From positions 3,005,001 through 3,069,000 of the forward strand of contig NZ_CP081155.1 in NCBI RefSeq assembly GCF_025141175.1: 64,000 bases of DNA. Direction: 5' to 3'. The translations under genes were made by a program, and so were the position numbers. The notes below the pieces were generated by a model. That model did no database searches and was not told the origin of the DNA. It saw only the letters and a list, made by a program, of their open reading frames with translations. This document shows positions 53,384 to 61,585 of this stretch, in pieces. How positions within the stretch are numbered: position 1 is the first letter of the stretch; each line of letters starts with the position of its first letter. The DNA is from Jannaschia sp. M317. GTDB lineage: Bacteria > Pseudomonadota > Alphaproteobacteria > Rhodobacterales > Rhodobacteraceae.

Positions 53384-53988
53384 ATCAGCCGCCGCACGTC
53401 AAACGGATCGATCCAGGCCCCCAGGAACCAGCCGCTGCCGCCGTCCCAGATCTCGCCCGACAAAAGCGCCGCGCCGACGCCCGAAAAGTTGGCGAACAGA
53501 TGCGTCTCACCGATCACGATCTCTTCGGGCAATTGCCCGCGAAAGGCGGCGGCGGTCGCGTTGTCGACCTCGGTGCAGTGGAACACCTGGCCGCCCTGAC
53601 GGACCTCGGCACCCAGACGAAACGCGGCGCGGCCTGCTTCGGGCGGGGGGGCAACGGGGCGTTGCAGCACGACGTCCCCTTCGTCAACGGACACCCAGAC
53701 CAGATCCCCGTCATCCAGCGTGCCGTGGTATTCGTCCCAGTATCCGCGCCCGTAATCATATCGAACGTGGCCGGTCGCCGTGAACGTTCCCGCCTGACCC
53801 AATTCGACGGGCACGCCGATCTCGATCAGTTCGGGCGCGTCCAGCATGTCCCCCGCCTCGCCCGCACGGCGCAGACCTGCATCGTCCAGCACCACGGAAG
53901 AGCCGCAGAACGCGCAGTTCACCATCCGCGCATGGGCCAGCATCGGCGGCAAAGCGGCACCGCAGTTGGGACAGCTGTGCGCGGTCAT
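53380..53988 (-). CDS. Zinc-ribbon DUF4178 protein, small
   Basis: 202 residues. A zinc ribbon (C6, C9, C25, C28) is fused to one DUF4178 domain (FTATGHVRYDYGRGYWDEYHGTLDDGDLVWVSVDEGDVVLQRP) and ends with a tryptophan-rich segment WFLGAWIDPFDV. There is no membrane helix, so it is probably a soluble partner of the large DUF4178 protein. It is first gene of the group, 42 bp after the OtnK-like gene. Confidence 0.84.
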   Translation of the reverse strand: MTAHSCPNCGAALPPMLAHARMVNCAFCGSSVVLDDAGLRRAGEAGDMLDAPELIEIGVPVELGQAGTFTATGHVRYDYGRGYWDEYHGTLDDGDLVWVSVDEGDVVLQRPVAPPPEAGRAAFRLGAEVRQGGQVFHCTEVDNATAAAFRGQLPEEIVIGETHLFANFSGVGAALLSGEIWDGGSGWFLGAWIDPFDVRRLM

Positions 53989-54030
53989 GGGCGGGTGGGT
54001 GTACGGTGTGTCACGAGGGGCAGGATAACG

Positions 54031-55293
54031 TCACTCGGCGGCGACGGAACCCCCTGTGTCCAACATTGCGAAGGCCTCTGCGAAAAAGTCTTCGTCGCCG
54101 AAATTGCCAGATTTGAGCGCGATGGCCACCCCGTCCCCGGCAAAGCACCAGGGCACGCCCGGCGCAATTTCCCGCCCGATGCGCAATTGGTCGACGTCCA
54201 GCGCACGGGTCACTGCGCCAGACGTCTCGCCGCCCGCAACCACAATCTGTCCGATCCCCTGCGCCACGGCGTCCCGCGCCAATTGCGCCAAGGCATCCTC
54301 GACCAGGGCACCGGCACGCGCCACGCCCAGCTTTTCCTGCGCGGCGGCGACGGTCTTCGGCTCGGCGGTGGCATAGATGATCTTGTCGGCGTTCGGATCC
54401 TGCGCCGCCAGCCATTTGCGCGCGTCGGACCCATTCCCCTGGGCCAGTTCCAGCGGGTCCAGACGATAGCCCACGGCCTGCCGCAGGTAGGCCCCGACCT
54501 GCGCGCGGGTCATGGCCGAACAGGACCCCGCCAGAACCAGACGCCCGGCGCGGGGCGCGGGCAGCGGATCCTGCGCGGTGTCGGCCAGGGTCCCGGCCGC
54601 TTGCCACAGGGCGGGCAAGGGTTGCGCGATGGCAGAGCCGCCGCAGATCAGCGGCATTTCGTGGCATGCTTCGGCCAGGACGGCCAGATCGGTATCCTCG
54701 ACCGCGTCCAGAACGATGTGGCCGTGCAGGCCCGCGACCGCGTCGCGCACCGCCTGCGACCCGGCGCGCACCGTCGGAAAGGCCACCAGTCCGGTCTGCC
54801 GCTGTACCTGCGGTTGCAGCAGCCGCATCAGGTTGGAATCGCGCATGGGCGTCAGGGGATGGTCCTTCATCGGGCTCTCGCTCAGCGGTTGGTCACCGAC
54901 GAACAGATTGCCCATGAACACCCGCCGCCCGTTTTCGGGGAAGGCCGGGCAATGCACCGTGCGGTCCAGCCGCAGATCGGACATCAGCGCCTCGGCCACG
55001 GGTCCGATATTGCCTCGCGCCGTCGAATCGAAGGTGGAGCAGTATTTCCAGAACAGCCGTTGCGCCCCCTTGGCGCGCAACCAGGCCAGCGCGGCGCGCG
55101 CTTCGGCGACGGCATCCTCGACCGGGTTTGTGCGGATCTTGAGCGCGATCACCTCGAACGCGGTCGCCGGGGCCGTGCGATCCGGCACGCCGATCCGCAG
55201 GGTCACGGGCACACCCGCACGCGCCAGCATCGCCGCCAAATCGGTGGCACCGGTAAAGTCGTCGGCAATCGCGCCGAAAAAAGTCGAACTCAT
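54031..55293 (-). CDS. otnK: Four-carbon acid sugar kinase, OtnK-like
   Basis: 420 residues. The N domain starts FFGAIADDFTGATDLA, the hallmark of the DUF1537/OtnK family. The segments CSTFDSTARGNIG and CPAFPENGRRVFMGNLFVGD follow, and the C-terminal nucleotide domain has VVAGGETSGAVTRALDV. OtnK phosphorylates 3-oxo-tetronate (threonate/erythronate catabolism), but the partner enzymes (isomerase OtnI, decarboxylase OtnC, dehydrogenase) are not here, so the exact substrate is open. ATG 55293 is chosen over the longer frame. Confidence 0.87.
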   Translation of the reverse strand: MSSTFFGAIADDFTGATDLAAMLARAGVPVTLRIGVPDRTAPATAFEVIALKIRTNPVEDAVAEARAALAWLRAKGAQRLFWKYCSTFDSTARGNIGPVAEALMSDLRLDRTVHCPAFPENGRRVFMGNLFVGDQPLSESPMKDHPLTPMRDSNLMRLLQPQVQRQTGLVAFPTVRAGSQAVRDAVAGLHGHIVLDAVEDTDLAVLAEACHEMPLICGGSAIAQPLPALWQAAGTLADTAQDPLPAPRAGRLVLAGSCSAMTRAQVGAYLRQAVGYRLDPLELAQGNGSDARKWLAAQDPNADKIIYATAEPKTVAAAQEKLGVARAGALVEDALAQLARDAVAQGIGQIVVAGGETSGAVTRALDVDQLRIGREIAPGVPWCFAGDGVAIALKSGNFGDEDFFAEAFAMLDTGGSVAAE

Positions 55294-55459
55294 CGTAAGT
55301 CTCCCCAGATGGGCAAGATGCCCGAGCGGCCAAGCCATTGAAAGGAAGGCAGAGGTCGACGTTGCCATTTTGCCGCAGGGGTGATGCAGGAAGGACGCGG
55401 ATGGACGCCGTTCAAAGACAGGCGTAGCGATTATTCCGAACCTCTCGGAGCCCTGCCCA

Positions 55460-56827
55460 ATGTCCCCCACCGACCGCCTCAATTCCTGGGATGCCCGCGC
55501 CAAATCGGCCAGCTTCTTCGGCTTTACCGACCTGCCATCCATCGAGGCGCGCGGCACCGTCGTGCTGACCGGTGGCGAAGGTCCCTATGTCATCGACACC
55601 GAAGGGCGGCGGTATCTGGATGCCAATGCCGGGCTTTGGAACATGATCGCGGGGTTCGACCACCCTGCCCTGCGCCAGGCCGCGCAGGACCAATACGCGC
55701 GCTTTCCGGGCTATCACGCGTTCTTCGGGCGGATGTCCGACCAGACCGTGATGCTGTCGGAAAAGCTGGCCGAGGTCGCGCCTTTCGACGGGGCCAAGGT
55801 GTTCTACACCAACTCCGGCTCCGAGGCGAACGATACCATGGTCAAGATGCTGTGGTTCCTGGCCGGATCCGAAGGCCAGCCGCAGCGGCGCAAGATCCTG
55901 ACCCGGGGCAATGCCTATCACGGCGTCACGGCTGTCAGCGCCTCGATGACGGCCAAGCCATATAACGCTGTCTTCGGCCTGCCGCTGCCGGGGTTCATCC
56001 ACCTGACCTGCCCGCACTATTGGCGCGAGGGCCGCGCGGACGAGACCGAGACCCAGTTCACCGCCCGCCTCGCCGCCGAGTTGGAAGAGGTGATCGCCCG
56101 CGAAGGGGCCGACACCATCGCCGGGTTCTTTGCCGAACCGGTGCAGGGTGCAGGCGGCGTGATCCCCCCCAGTGCGGGCTATTTCGACGCCATCCTGCCG
56201 ATCCTGCGCCGCCACGGCATCCCGATCATCGCGGACGAGGTGATCACCGGCTTCGGGCGGACCGGCGCGCTTTGGGGCTGTCAGACCTATGACTTCGTGC
56301 CCGACGCGGTCATTTCGTCCAAGGCGCTGACGGCCGGGTATTTCCCCATGGGCGCCGTGATCCTGGGCCCGGATCTGGCCGACCGGCTGCAGCGGGCGAC
56401 CAACGCCATCGAGGAATTCCCCCACGGCTTCACCGCCTCGGGCCATCCTGTCGGCTGTGCCATCGCGCTTGCGGCGATCGACCTTGTCCAGACCGATCTG
56501 CTGGACCGGGTCCGCACCCTGACGCCGTCGTTCCAGGCGGGGATGGCCCGCCTGGCGCAGCATCCCCACATCGGCGAAGCCCGTGGCGTCGGCCTGATGG
56601 GCGCGCTGGAGGCGGTGAAGGACAAGGCGACCAAGACCCCCTGGGACGGCCACCTGTCGGTGTCGGAACGCATCGCCAACACCTGCACCGATCACGGGCT
56701 GATCTGCCGCCCGCTGGGTCAGGCCATCGTTCTGTGCCCGGCCTTCACCCTGACCGACGACCAGATGTCCGAGATGTTCACCAAGCTGGAAGCCGCGCTG
56801 GAGGAGGTCTTTGCCGGGCTGACCTGA
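55460..56827 (+). CDS. Class III (omega) aminotransferase
   Basis: 455 residues of the PLP fold type I, subgroup III. Visible are LWNMIAGFDHPAL, TNSGSEANDTMVKM, YHGVT, AEPVQGAGGVIPP, IIADEVITGFGRTG and the PLP lysine in ISSKALTAGYFPMGAV. It probably moves the amino group of an omega-amino compound (taurine, beta-alanine, putrescine or similar) to pyruvate. It is divergent from the OtnK gene and alone in its transcription unit. Confidence 0.92.
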   Translation: MSPTDRLNSWDARAKSASFFGFTDLPSIEARGTVVLTGGEGPYVIDTEGRRYLDANAGLWNMIAGFDHPALRQAAQDQYARFPGYHAFFGRMSDQTVMLSEKLAEVAPFDGAKVFYTNSGSEANDTMVKMLWFLAGSEGQPQRRKILTRGNAYHGVTAVSASMTAKPYNAVFGLPLPGFIHLTCPHYWREGRADETETQFTARLAAELEEVIAREGADTIAGFFAEPVQGAGGVIPPSAGYFDAILPILRRHGIPIIADEVITGFGRTGALWGCQTYDFVPDAVISSKALTAGYFPMGAVILGPDLADRLQRATNAIEEFPHGFTASGHPVGCAIALAAIDLVQTDLLDRVRTLTPSFQAGMARLAQHPHIGEARGVGLMGALEAVKDKATKTPWDGHLSVSERIANTCTDHGLICRPLGQAIVLCPAFTLTDDQMSEMFTKLEAALEEVFAGLT

Positions 56828-56894
56828 ACGGTTGCCAGACGGGCCGGGCCGCGCCTAGGCTTGGCCCATCCGCAGCCATTCGACAGGTTTTCTC

Positions 56895-58124
56895 ATGCTT
56901 CGCCTCGTTTCCGCCGCCTCCGCGCTCGCCCTTCTGACCGCCCCTGCCTTTGCGCAGGGCACGATCTGCGGGGGGATTTCGCTGGTGGGCGACTGGGCGG
57001 GCGGGGACGAAGCCGCCTCCGATGTCGCCACGGCCACCGCGCCGTTTGATCTGGACGGGCAAGTGCCGATTGCGGGGCATCTGGTGCGGATGTTCACCGT
57101 ATCGACCGCCGCCGACCTGCGGATCGAGGTGGCCGCCCAGCCCGCGGGCGACCCCTATATTTCCGTCTATGATGCCGCCGGAACAGAGGTCGCGGCGGAT
57201 GACGATTCCGGCGGCAATTTCGCCAGCCGGATCGAACAGGGCTTTGCGCCCGGGACCTATTGCCTGGCCGCGCGCAGCTACGAATCCGGCGTCACGGATG
57301 TTGCCGTGCGCATCGGGCTGCAATCCCACGCCGCGCTGACCGAAAGCCTGCCCACAGCCCCCGACCCCCAGCCCGAGGCGACGGGTGCCGGATGCGGCGC
57401 GCCGGACACAGCCATCCTTGCCGCCGAAGTCGCATCCGGGATGCTGGGGATGGGCGTGCAGGCGACGGGCGCGGTGGCGGACACTCCGGCCTGGGCCTTT
57501 TCGCTGACGGCCCCCACGACACTGGCTGTCACGGCCGCCTCTGACGGGGGCGACCCACTGATCCGACTGCTGGATGACAGCGGCAATGTCTTGGCAGAGA
57601 ACGATGATTTCGACGGCCTCAACAGCCGGATCGAAATGGACACCCCCCTGCCCGCTGGGGACTATTGCATCGAGGTCGATGACCTGAACGGCGACCGCAA
57701 TCCGATCACCGTGGGCCTGGAGGCGTTCAGCGCCGAAGACCGCCGCCAGCGCAGCCTGGATCAGGCAGAGATTGCACCGACGGCGGCCGATACCGTTGCC
57801 ATAATGGACCTGGGCGTGATCGAGACGGCGGCGGTCACCGACATCACCGCCACTGGCCGGGCGACCTGGCTACGGTTCGACCTGCCGGAAGGTGGCTTGC
57901 TGCTCAGCGAGGCGATCTCGACCGATGGGTTGGATCCGATGATCGTGCTGTTCGACCGCGTCGGGCGCCGTTTGGGTGAGAACGACGACGGCCCGCAGGG
58001 TCTCGACAGCTATCTGGCGTCGCGATTGCTGCCTGGCAGCTACCTTTTGGCGGTGCGGTTGGTGGACGACACGTCGCGCGGGTCGGTGCGGGTCCTGCTG
58101 GAACGCTACGTGCCCGCCCGCTGA
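56895..58124 (+). CDS. Secreted protein with three PPC-like repeats
   Basis: 409 residues, signal peptide MLRLVSAASALALLTAPAFAQ. Three repeats share the pattern DPxIxxxDxxGxxxxxxDD followed about 15 residues later by PGxYxLAVR. They start near DPYISVYDAAG (about 90), DPLIRLLDDSG (about 218) and DPMIVLFDRVG (about 348). This is the bacterial pre-peptidase C-terminal or DVUA0089-type beta-sandwich. No protease domain is present. The Asp clusters suggest Ca binding. The role outside the cell is unknown. Confidence 0.85.
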   Translation: MLRLVSAASALALLTAPAFAQGTICGGISLVGDWAGGDEAASDVATATAPFDLDGQVPIAGHLVRMFTVSTAADLRIEVAAQPAGDPYISVYDAAGTEVAADDDSGGNFASRIEQGFAPGTYCLAARSYESGVTDVAVRIGLQSHAALTESLPTAPDPQPEATGAGCGAPDTAILAAEVASGMLGMGVQATGAVADTPAWAFSLTAPTTLAVTAASDGGDPLIRLLDDSGNVLAENDDFDGLNSRIEMDTPLPAGDYCIEVDDLNGDRNPITVGLEAFSAEDRRQRSLDQAEIAPTAADTVAIMDLGVIETAAVTDITATGRATWLRFDLPEGGLLLSEAISTDGLDPMIVLFDRVGRRLGENDDGPQGLDSYLASRLLPGSYLLAVRLVDDTSRGSVRVLLERYVPAR

Positions 58125-58164
58125 CCCTGGCGCGGGCGGGGCGCAATGCCCTGCCCGCCTGTCG

Positions 58165-58731
58165 TTACTTGTTCATCTTCGACAGCATCGCCTGCATGTC
58201 GGCCAGCTGCTTGCGAATCGCATCCAGCTCTTCCTTGGACTCGGCGGGTTTTTCCGCTGTCTCGTCCTCGACCTCCGGGCCGCTGGTGCCCCCGGCCCAG
58301 CCACCGGTCATCGCCTTGAAGAAGGCCGCCTGCTGTTCCTGCATGGCCTTGACGCCCGGCATCTGGGACATCGGATTGATGGCCGTCATATTCTCCAACA
58401 TCTTCGACTGGCCGGAGCGCAGCATCTCGAAGCTGGAGGCGAGGAATTCAGGCACGACCGATTGCGCCGTGCCGGTGTAGGACCGCACCAGGTCGGTCAG
58501 AACGCCCAGCGGCAGAACCGACTCGCCCTTTGATTCATGTTCGGCAATGATCTGAAGCAGATAGGATCGCGTCAGGTCGTCGCCGGATTTGAGATCGACA
58601 ATCTGAACCTCGCGCCCGGCGCGGATGAACCCGGCGATGTCTTCCAGCGTGACGTAGTCGCTGGTCTCGGTGTTGTAGAGTCGGCGGCTGGCGTAGCGCT
58701 TGATCAGCAGCGGCTTGGATTCGTCCGGCAT
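58165..58731 (-). CDS. phaR: Polyhydroxyalkanoate synthesis repressor PhaR
   Basis: 188 residues. The DNA-binding N domain reads IKRYASRRLYNTETSDYVTLEDIAGFIRAGREVQIVDLKSGDDLT, diagnostic for PhaR. The middle binds PHA and the C terminus ends in a coiled coil (ELDAIRKQLADMQAMLSKMNK). PhaR represses phasin and its own genes until it is titrated onto nascent granules. Its gene follows phaP on the same strand, with a terminator between them. Confidence 0.94.
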   Translation of the reverse strand: MPDESKPLLIKRYASRRLYNTETSDYVTLEDIAGFIRAGREVQIVDLKSGDDLTRSYLLQIIAEHESKGESVLPLGVLTDLVRSYTGTAQSVVPEFLASSFEMLRSGQSKMLENMTAINPMSQMPGVKAMQEQQAAFFKAMTGGWAGGTSGPEVEDETAEKPAESKEELDAIRKQLADMQAMLSKMNK

Positions 58732-58841
58732 GCGCGACTCTCCCCGTGTTGCGGTGCAGAGACAAGCCTAACGCACCCGCAGCAATCCGCAAACGAAAAG
58801 CCACCCCTTCCGCAACGGCAGAGGCGATCCGGCGACCTGGC

Positions 58842-58880
58842 AATAAAAAAGGACAGGACGCGTGTGCTTACGTCCTGCCC
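58842..58880 (-). terminator. Rho-independent terminator after phaP
   Basis: On the minus strand GGGCAGGACG and CGTCCTGTCC form a 10-bp stem (one G-U pair), followed by TTTTTTATT. It is the clearest intrinsic terminator in the window. It lies about 60 bp past the phasin stop and upstream of phaR, so phaP should be made largely as a single-gene transcript. Confidence 0.85.
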
Positions 58881-58936
58881 TTTCAGGCGCCACCCCCAAT
58901 GGGAGGAAGGGGGGCGGCTATCCTATCCGGCGCGCC

Positions 58937-59386
58937 TTACTTGGCAGCGGCGGTGGCTTTCTTGGTGGCCGTCGTGGCTTCGGCGGTCGCCTTCTTGACG
59001 GCGGCGGTCGCGTCTTCCTGGGCTTCCTTGCCGGCAGCCATCAGGATCTCCACGGTGTCCATCTGGACCTTCTTGGCGATCTCGGCGAAGGCGGCCATGT
59101 TCTCGGCAGCGACTTCGGCAGTGGCAGAGGCGAAGTCGGACATCGACTTGGCGTAGTCGGCCGGCTCATCCTTGACGGAGGCAACAGGGCCCATCTTCGA
59201 CAGGGTTTCGCGGGTCCACTTGTGGGACAGTTCGGCGGACTGCTCGGCGGCGTCCAGCGCGACTTTGGACATCTTCTCGGCGAAGGCGGCCTGCGTCTTG
59301 AAGGCTTCGGAAACCGCAGAGGTGTCCATCGGGAAAGAACCCATCATGTCGGTCATGTACTTGGAGAAATCTGGCGTCTTGGTCAT
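58937..59386 (-). CDS. phaP: Phasin, granule-associated protein
   Basis: 149 residues, almost wholly helical. The amphipathic body (SEAFKTQAAFAEKMSKVALDA and onward) coats PHA granules. The C-terminal 30 residues are an Ala/Lys/Thr-rich tail (AAVKKATAEATTATKKATAAAK), histone-H1-like, which might touch nucleic acid or help segregate granules. Candidate PhaR sites lie upstream. It sits between phaC and phaR, all on the minus strand. Confidence 0.92.
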   Translation of the reverse strand: MTKTPDFSKYMTDMMGSFPMDTSAVSEAFKTQAAFAEKMSKVALDAAEQSAELSHKWTRETLSKMGPVASVKDEPADYAKSMSDFASATAEVAAENMAAFAEIAKKVQMDTVEILMAAGKEAQEDATAAVKKATAEATTATKKATAAAK

Positions 59387-59494
59387 GTCTTAACCCTTTC
59401 ATGTCACGTTCAGTAGGGCCTCCGGTTGATCGGAGGGCTGTCCTCTGCGTCTGCATCCCAGATACATGCTGCATTGCGGCATTTCAAGGTTTTT

Positions 59495-59505
59495 CTGCAC
59501 TGCAG
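59495..59505. promoter_or_regulatory. Candidate PhaR operator upstream of phaP
   Basis: CTGCACTGCAG fits the CTGC-N3-GCAG form reported for Paracoccus PhaR as I recall it. A weaker copy, CTGCATTGCGG, lies at 59469-59479, between this site and the phaP start. Both are in the phaC-phaP gap, where repression of phaP is expected. Confidence 0.55.
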
Positions 59506-59622
59506 CATAAATTTCTTCCGCACCTGCACAAGATCCCGCCATTGCATCATCGCAAAGCAGAAAGGGGCACCGCAGTGCCCCTTTTCCCGAATTCGCAGCG
59601 CTCAGATGACAGGGTCGCCCGG

Positions 59623-61455
59623 TCAGGGCGCCGTCTTGCGCGGCAGGACATAGGTGCCCGGCGCGGGCCCCAGAACCGGGTGCGTCTTGGTGCCCGGCTT
59701 GCGCGCCGGGATCTTCTTGCCGGACCGTGGCCGCAGCCATTCCTCCCAGCGGGGCCACCAGGACCCTTCGTGGAACGTCGCATGCTCCATCCAGTCCTCG
59801 GGCGTCTTGTAGTCGCCATCGCCGTCGTTTGTATAATGGCCGTACTTGTTCTTGGTTGGCGGGTTCACGATCCCGGCGATGTGGCCCGACTGCGACAACA
59901 CAAAGGTCTTGTCCTCGGCCCCCATCTTTTCGGCTGTTTGCCAGGCCCCTTTCCAGTGAGCGATGTGATCGGTCTCGCAGGCGACGGCGCACAGCGGCGT
60001 CTTCACATCCGCCAGCGTCAGCCCGGTCTCTCCCATCAGGTCGAAGCCCCCCGAGGCCAGCGCGTTGCCCATGCACAGCTTGCGCAGATATTCCGTCACC
60101 ATGGGTCCCGGCAGGTTGGTCCCATCCCCGTTCCAGTAGAGCAGATCAAAGGCAGGCGGTGCCTCGCCCAGCATGTAGCTCTTGATTGCGGGGCCATAGA
60201 CCAGGTCGCGCGACCGCAGATAGCTGAAGGTCCGTCCCATGAAGAACTTGTCGAGATACCCCTTGCCTTTCGATTCCCGCTCGATCCCGTCAACGAAATC
60301 GTCGTCCAGGAACACGCCCATCTCGCCCGGGTCTTCGAAATCGGCCAGCGTGGTGAAGAAGGTGGCGGATTTGACCGTGTCGTCCCCGCGCCGCGCCATC
60401 AACGACAACGTCAGCGAGAGCGTGGTGCCCGCGATGCAGTACCCGATCGCGTTAATCTGGTCCTGGCCCGTGATCTCCTTGGCGACCTCCATCGCGGTCA
60501 GGTACCCCTCGTCCACGTATGTCGACAGATCCACATCGGAATAGCTGCTGTCCGGGTTAACCCAGCTGACCACGAACAGCGTATATCCCTGATCCACGAT
60601 CCATTTGATCAGCGAATTCTGCGGCTTCAGGTCCAGCACGTAGAACTTGTTGATCCAGGGCGGGAACAACACGACCGGGGTGGTGTGCACCTGCTTGGTG
60701 GTGGGCGCATACTGGATCAGCTCGAACATGCGGTTGCGAAAGACGACGCTGCCTTCGGTGGTGCCGATGTTGCCACCCACCTCAAAGGCGTCGGGGTCGG
60801 ACAGGGTCACCAGCCAGTCGCCCTGATTGGCCTCGATATCGCGGACCAGGTTTTCCAGCCCCTTGACCAGGCTCTCGCCCTCGGTCTCGACCGCCTTGGT
60901 CATCGCCTCGGGGTTCGTGGCCAGAAAGTTCGTGGGGGCGAACAGGTCGACGATCTGCTGGCTGAAGAACTCGACCCGTTGCTTGTCGGCGCGGTCCAGA
61001 CCCTCCAGGTCGGCGACGGTGTCGTGGATGGCCGTGGCGCTGATCTGGTACTGCTGCTTGAGGAAGTTGTAGTAGGGATGCTCCGACCAGAGCGGATTGG
61101 CAAAGCGGCGATCCCTGGGCTGGCCATCTTCGGGCGGGGCCTTGCCTTCGGCCAGCGCGGTCTGTGCCTCGATCGCGTGTTTCAGGGCCTGACCCCAATA
61201 GCCGACCTGCTTTTCGATCAGCTTGCCGGGATTGGACGCCATCTCGGCCCAATAGGCCGCCATGGCCTTCGCATAAAGCTCTGGTCCCGGACCTTGCAGC
61301 CCGGCATCCGATGTTCGTTTTTGCGACAAGGCATGAACCAGCCGCTTGGTCAGTTCGTCCATGCGGGCCAGGTTCGTGTTCAGTCGCGAAAGCGGCTCCA
61401 GCCCGCTTGCAAGACCGTCACCATTTGTTGCGCCGTCTCCGTCACCAGCGGTCAT
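59623..61455 (-). CDS. phaC: Class I polyhydroxyalkanoate synthase
   Basis: 610 residues, typical class I length. The alpha/beta-hydrolase domain holds the lipase-like box GYCIAG with catalytic Cys340, then ETDHIAHW (Asp) and SGHIAGIVNPP (His). FPPWINKFYVLDL and DFEDPGEMGVF are family signatures. It polymerises (R)-3-hydroxyacyl-CoA into PHA on the granule surface. ATG 61455 has GAGGAAT upstream. It is divergent from phaZ across 130 bp. Confidence 0.96.
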   Translation of the reverse strand: MTAGDGDGATNGDGLASGLEPLSRLNTNLARMDELTKRLVHALSQKRTSDAGLQGPGPELYAKAMAAYWAEMASNPGKLIEKQVGYWGQALKHAIEAQTALAEGKAPPEDGQPRDRRFANPLWSEHPYYNFLKQQYQISATAIHDTVADLEGLDRADKQRVEFFSQQIVDLFAPTNFLATNPEAMTKAVETEGESLVKGLENLVRDIEANQGDWLVTLSDPDAFEVGGNIGTTEGSVVFRNRMFELIQYAPTTKQVHTTPVVLFPPWINKFYVLDLKPQNSLIKWIVDQGYTLFVVSWVNPDSSYSDVDLSTYVDEGYLTAMEVAKEITGQDQINAIGYCIAGTTLSLTLSLMARRGDDTVKSATFFTTLADFEDPGEMGVFLDDDFVDGIERESKGKGYLDKFFMGRTFSYLRSRDLVYGPAIKSYMLGEAPPAFDLLYWNGDGTNLPGPMVTEYLRKLCMGNALASGGFDLMGETGLTLADVKTPLCAVACETDHIAHWKGAWQTAEKMGAEDKTFVLSQSGHIAGIVNPPTKNKYGHYTNDGDGDYKTPEDWMEHATFHEGSWWPRWEEWLRPRSGKKIPARKPGTKTHPVLGPAPGTYVLPRKTAP

Positions 61456-61585
61456 TTCTTGATATTCCTCGAAAATGCTGCAACTGCTAAGTCAGATTTT
61501 CCTCCATCCAAGCAGGTGCGGGGACAAAAGACAAACGGGCGGGCGCTTTTGCGTGGACCGTTCGTGCTCGAAAGGAGCAATGCAT

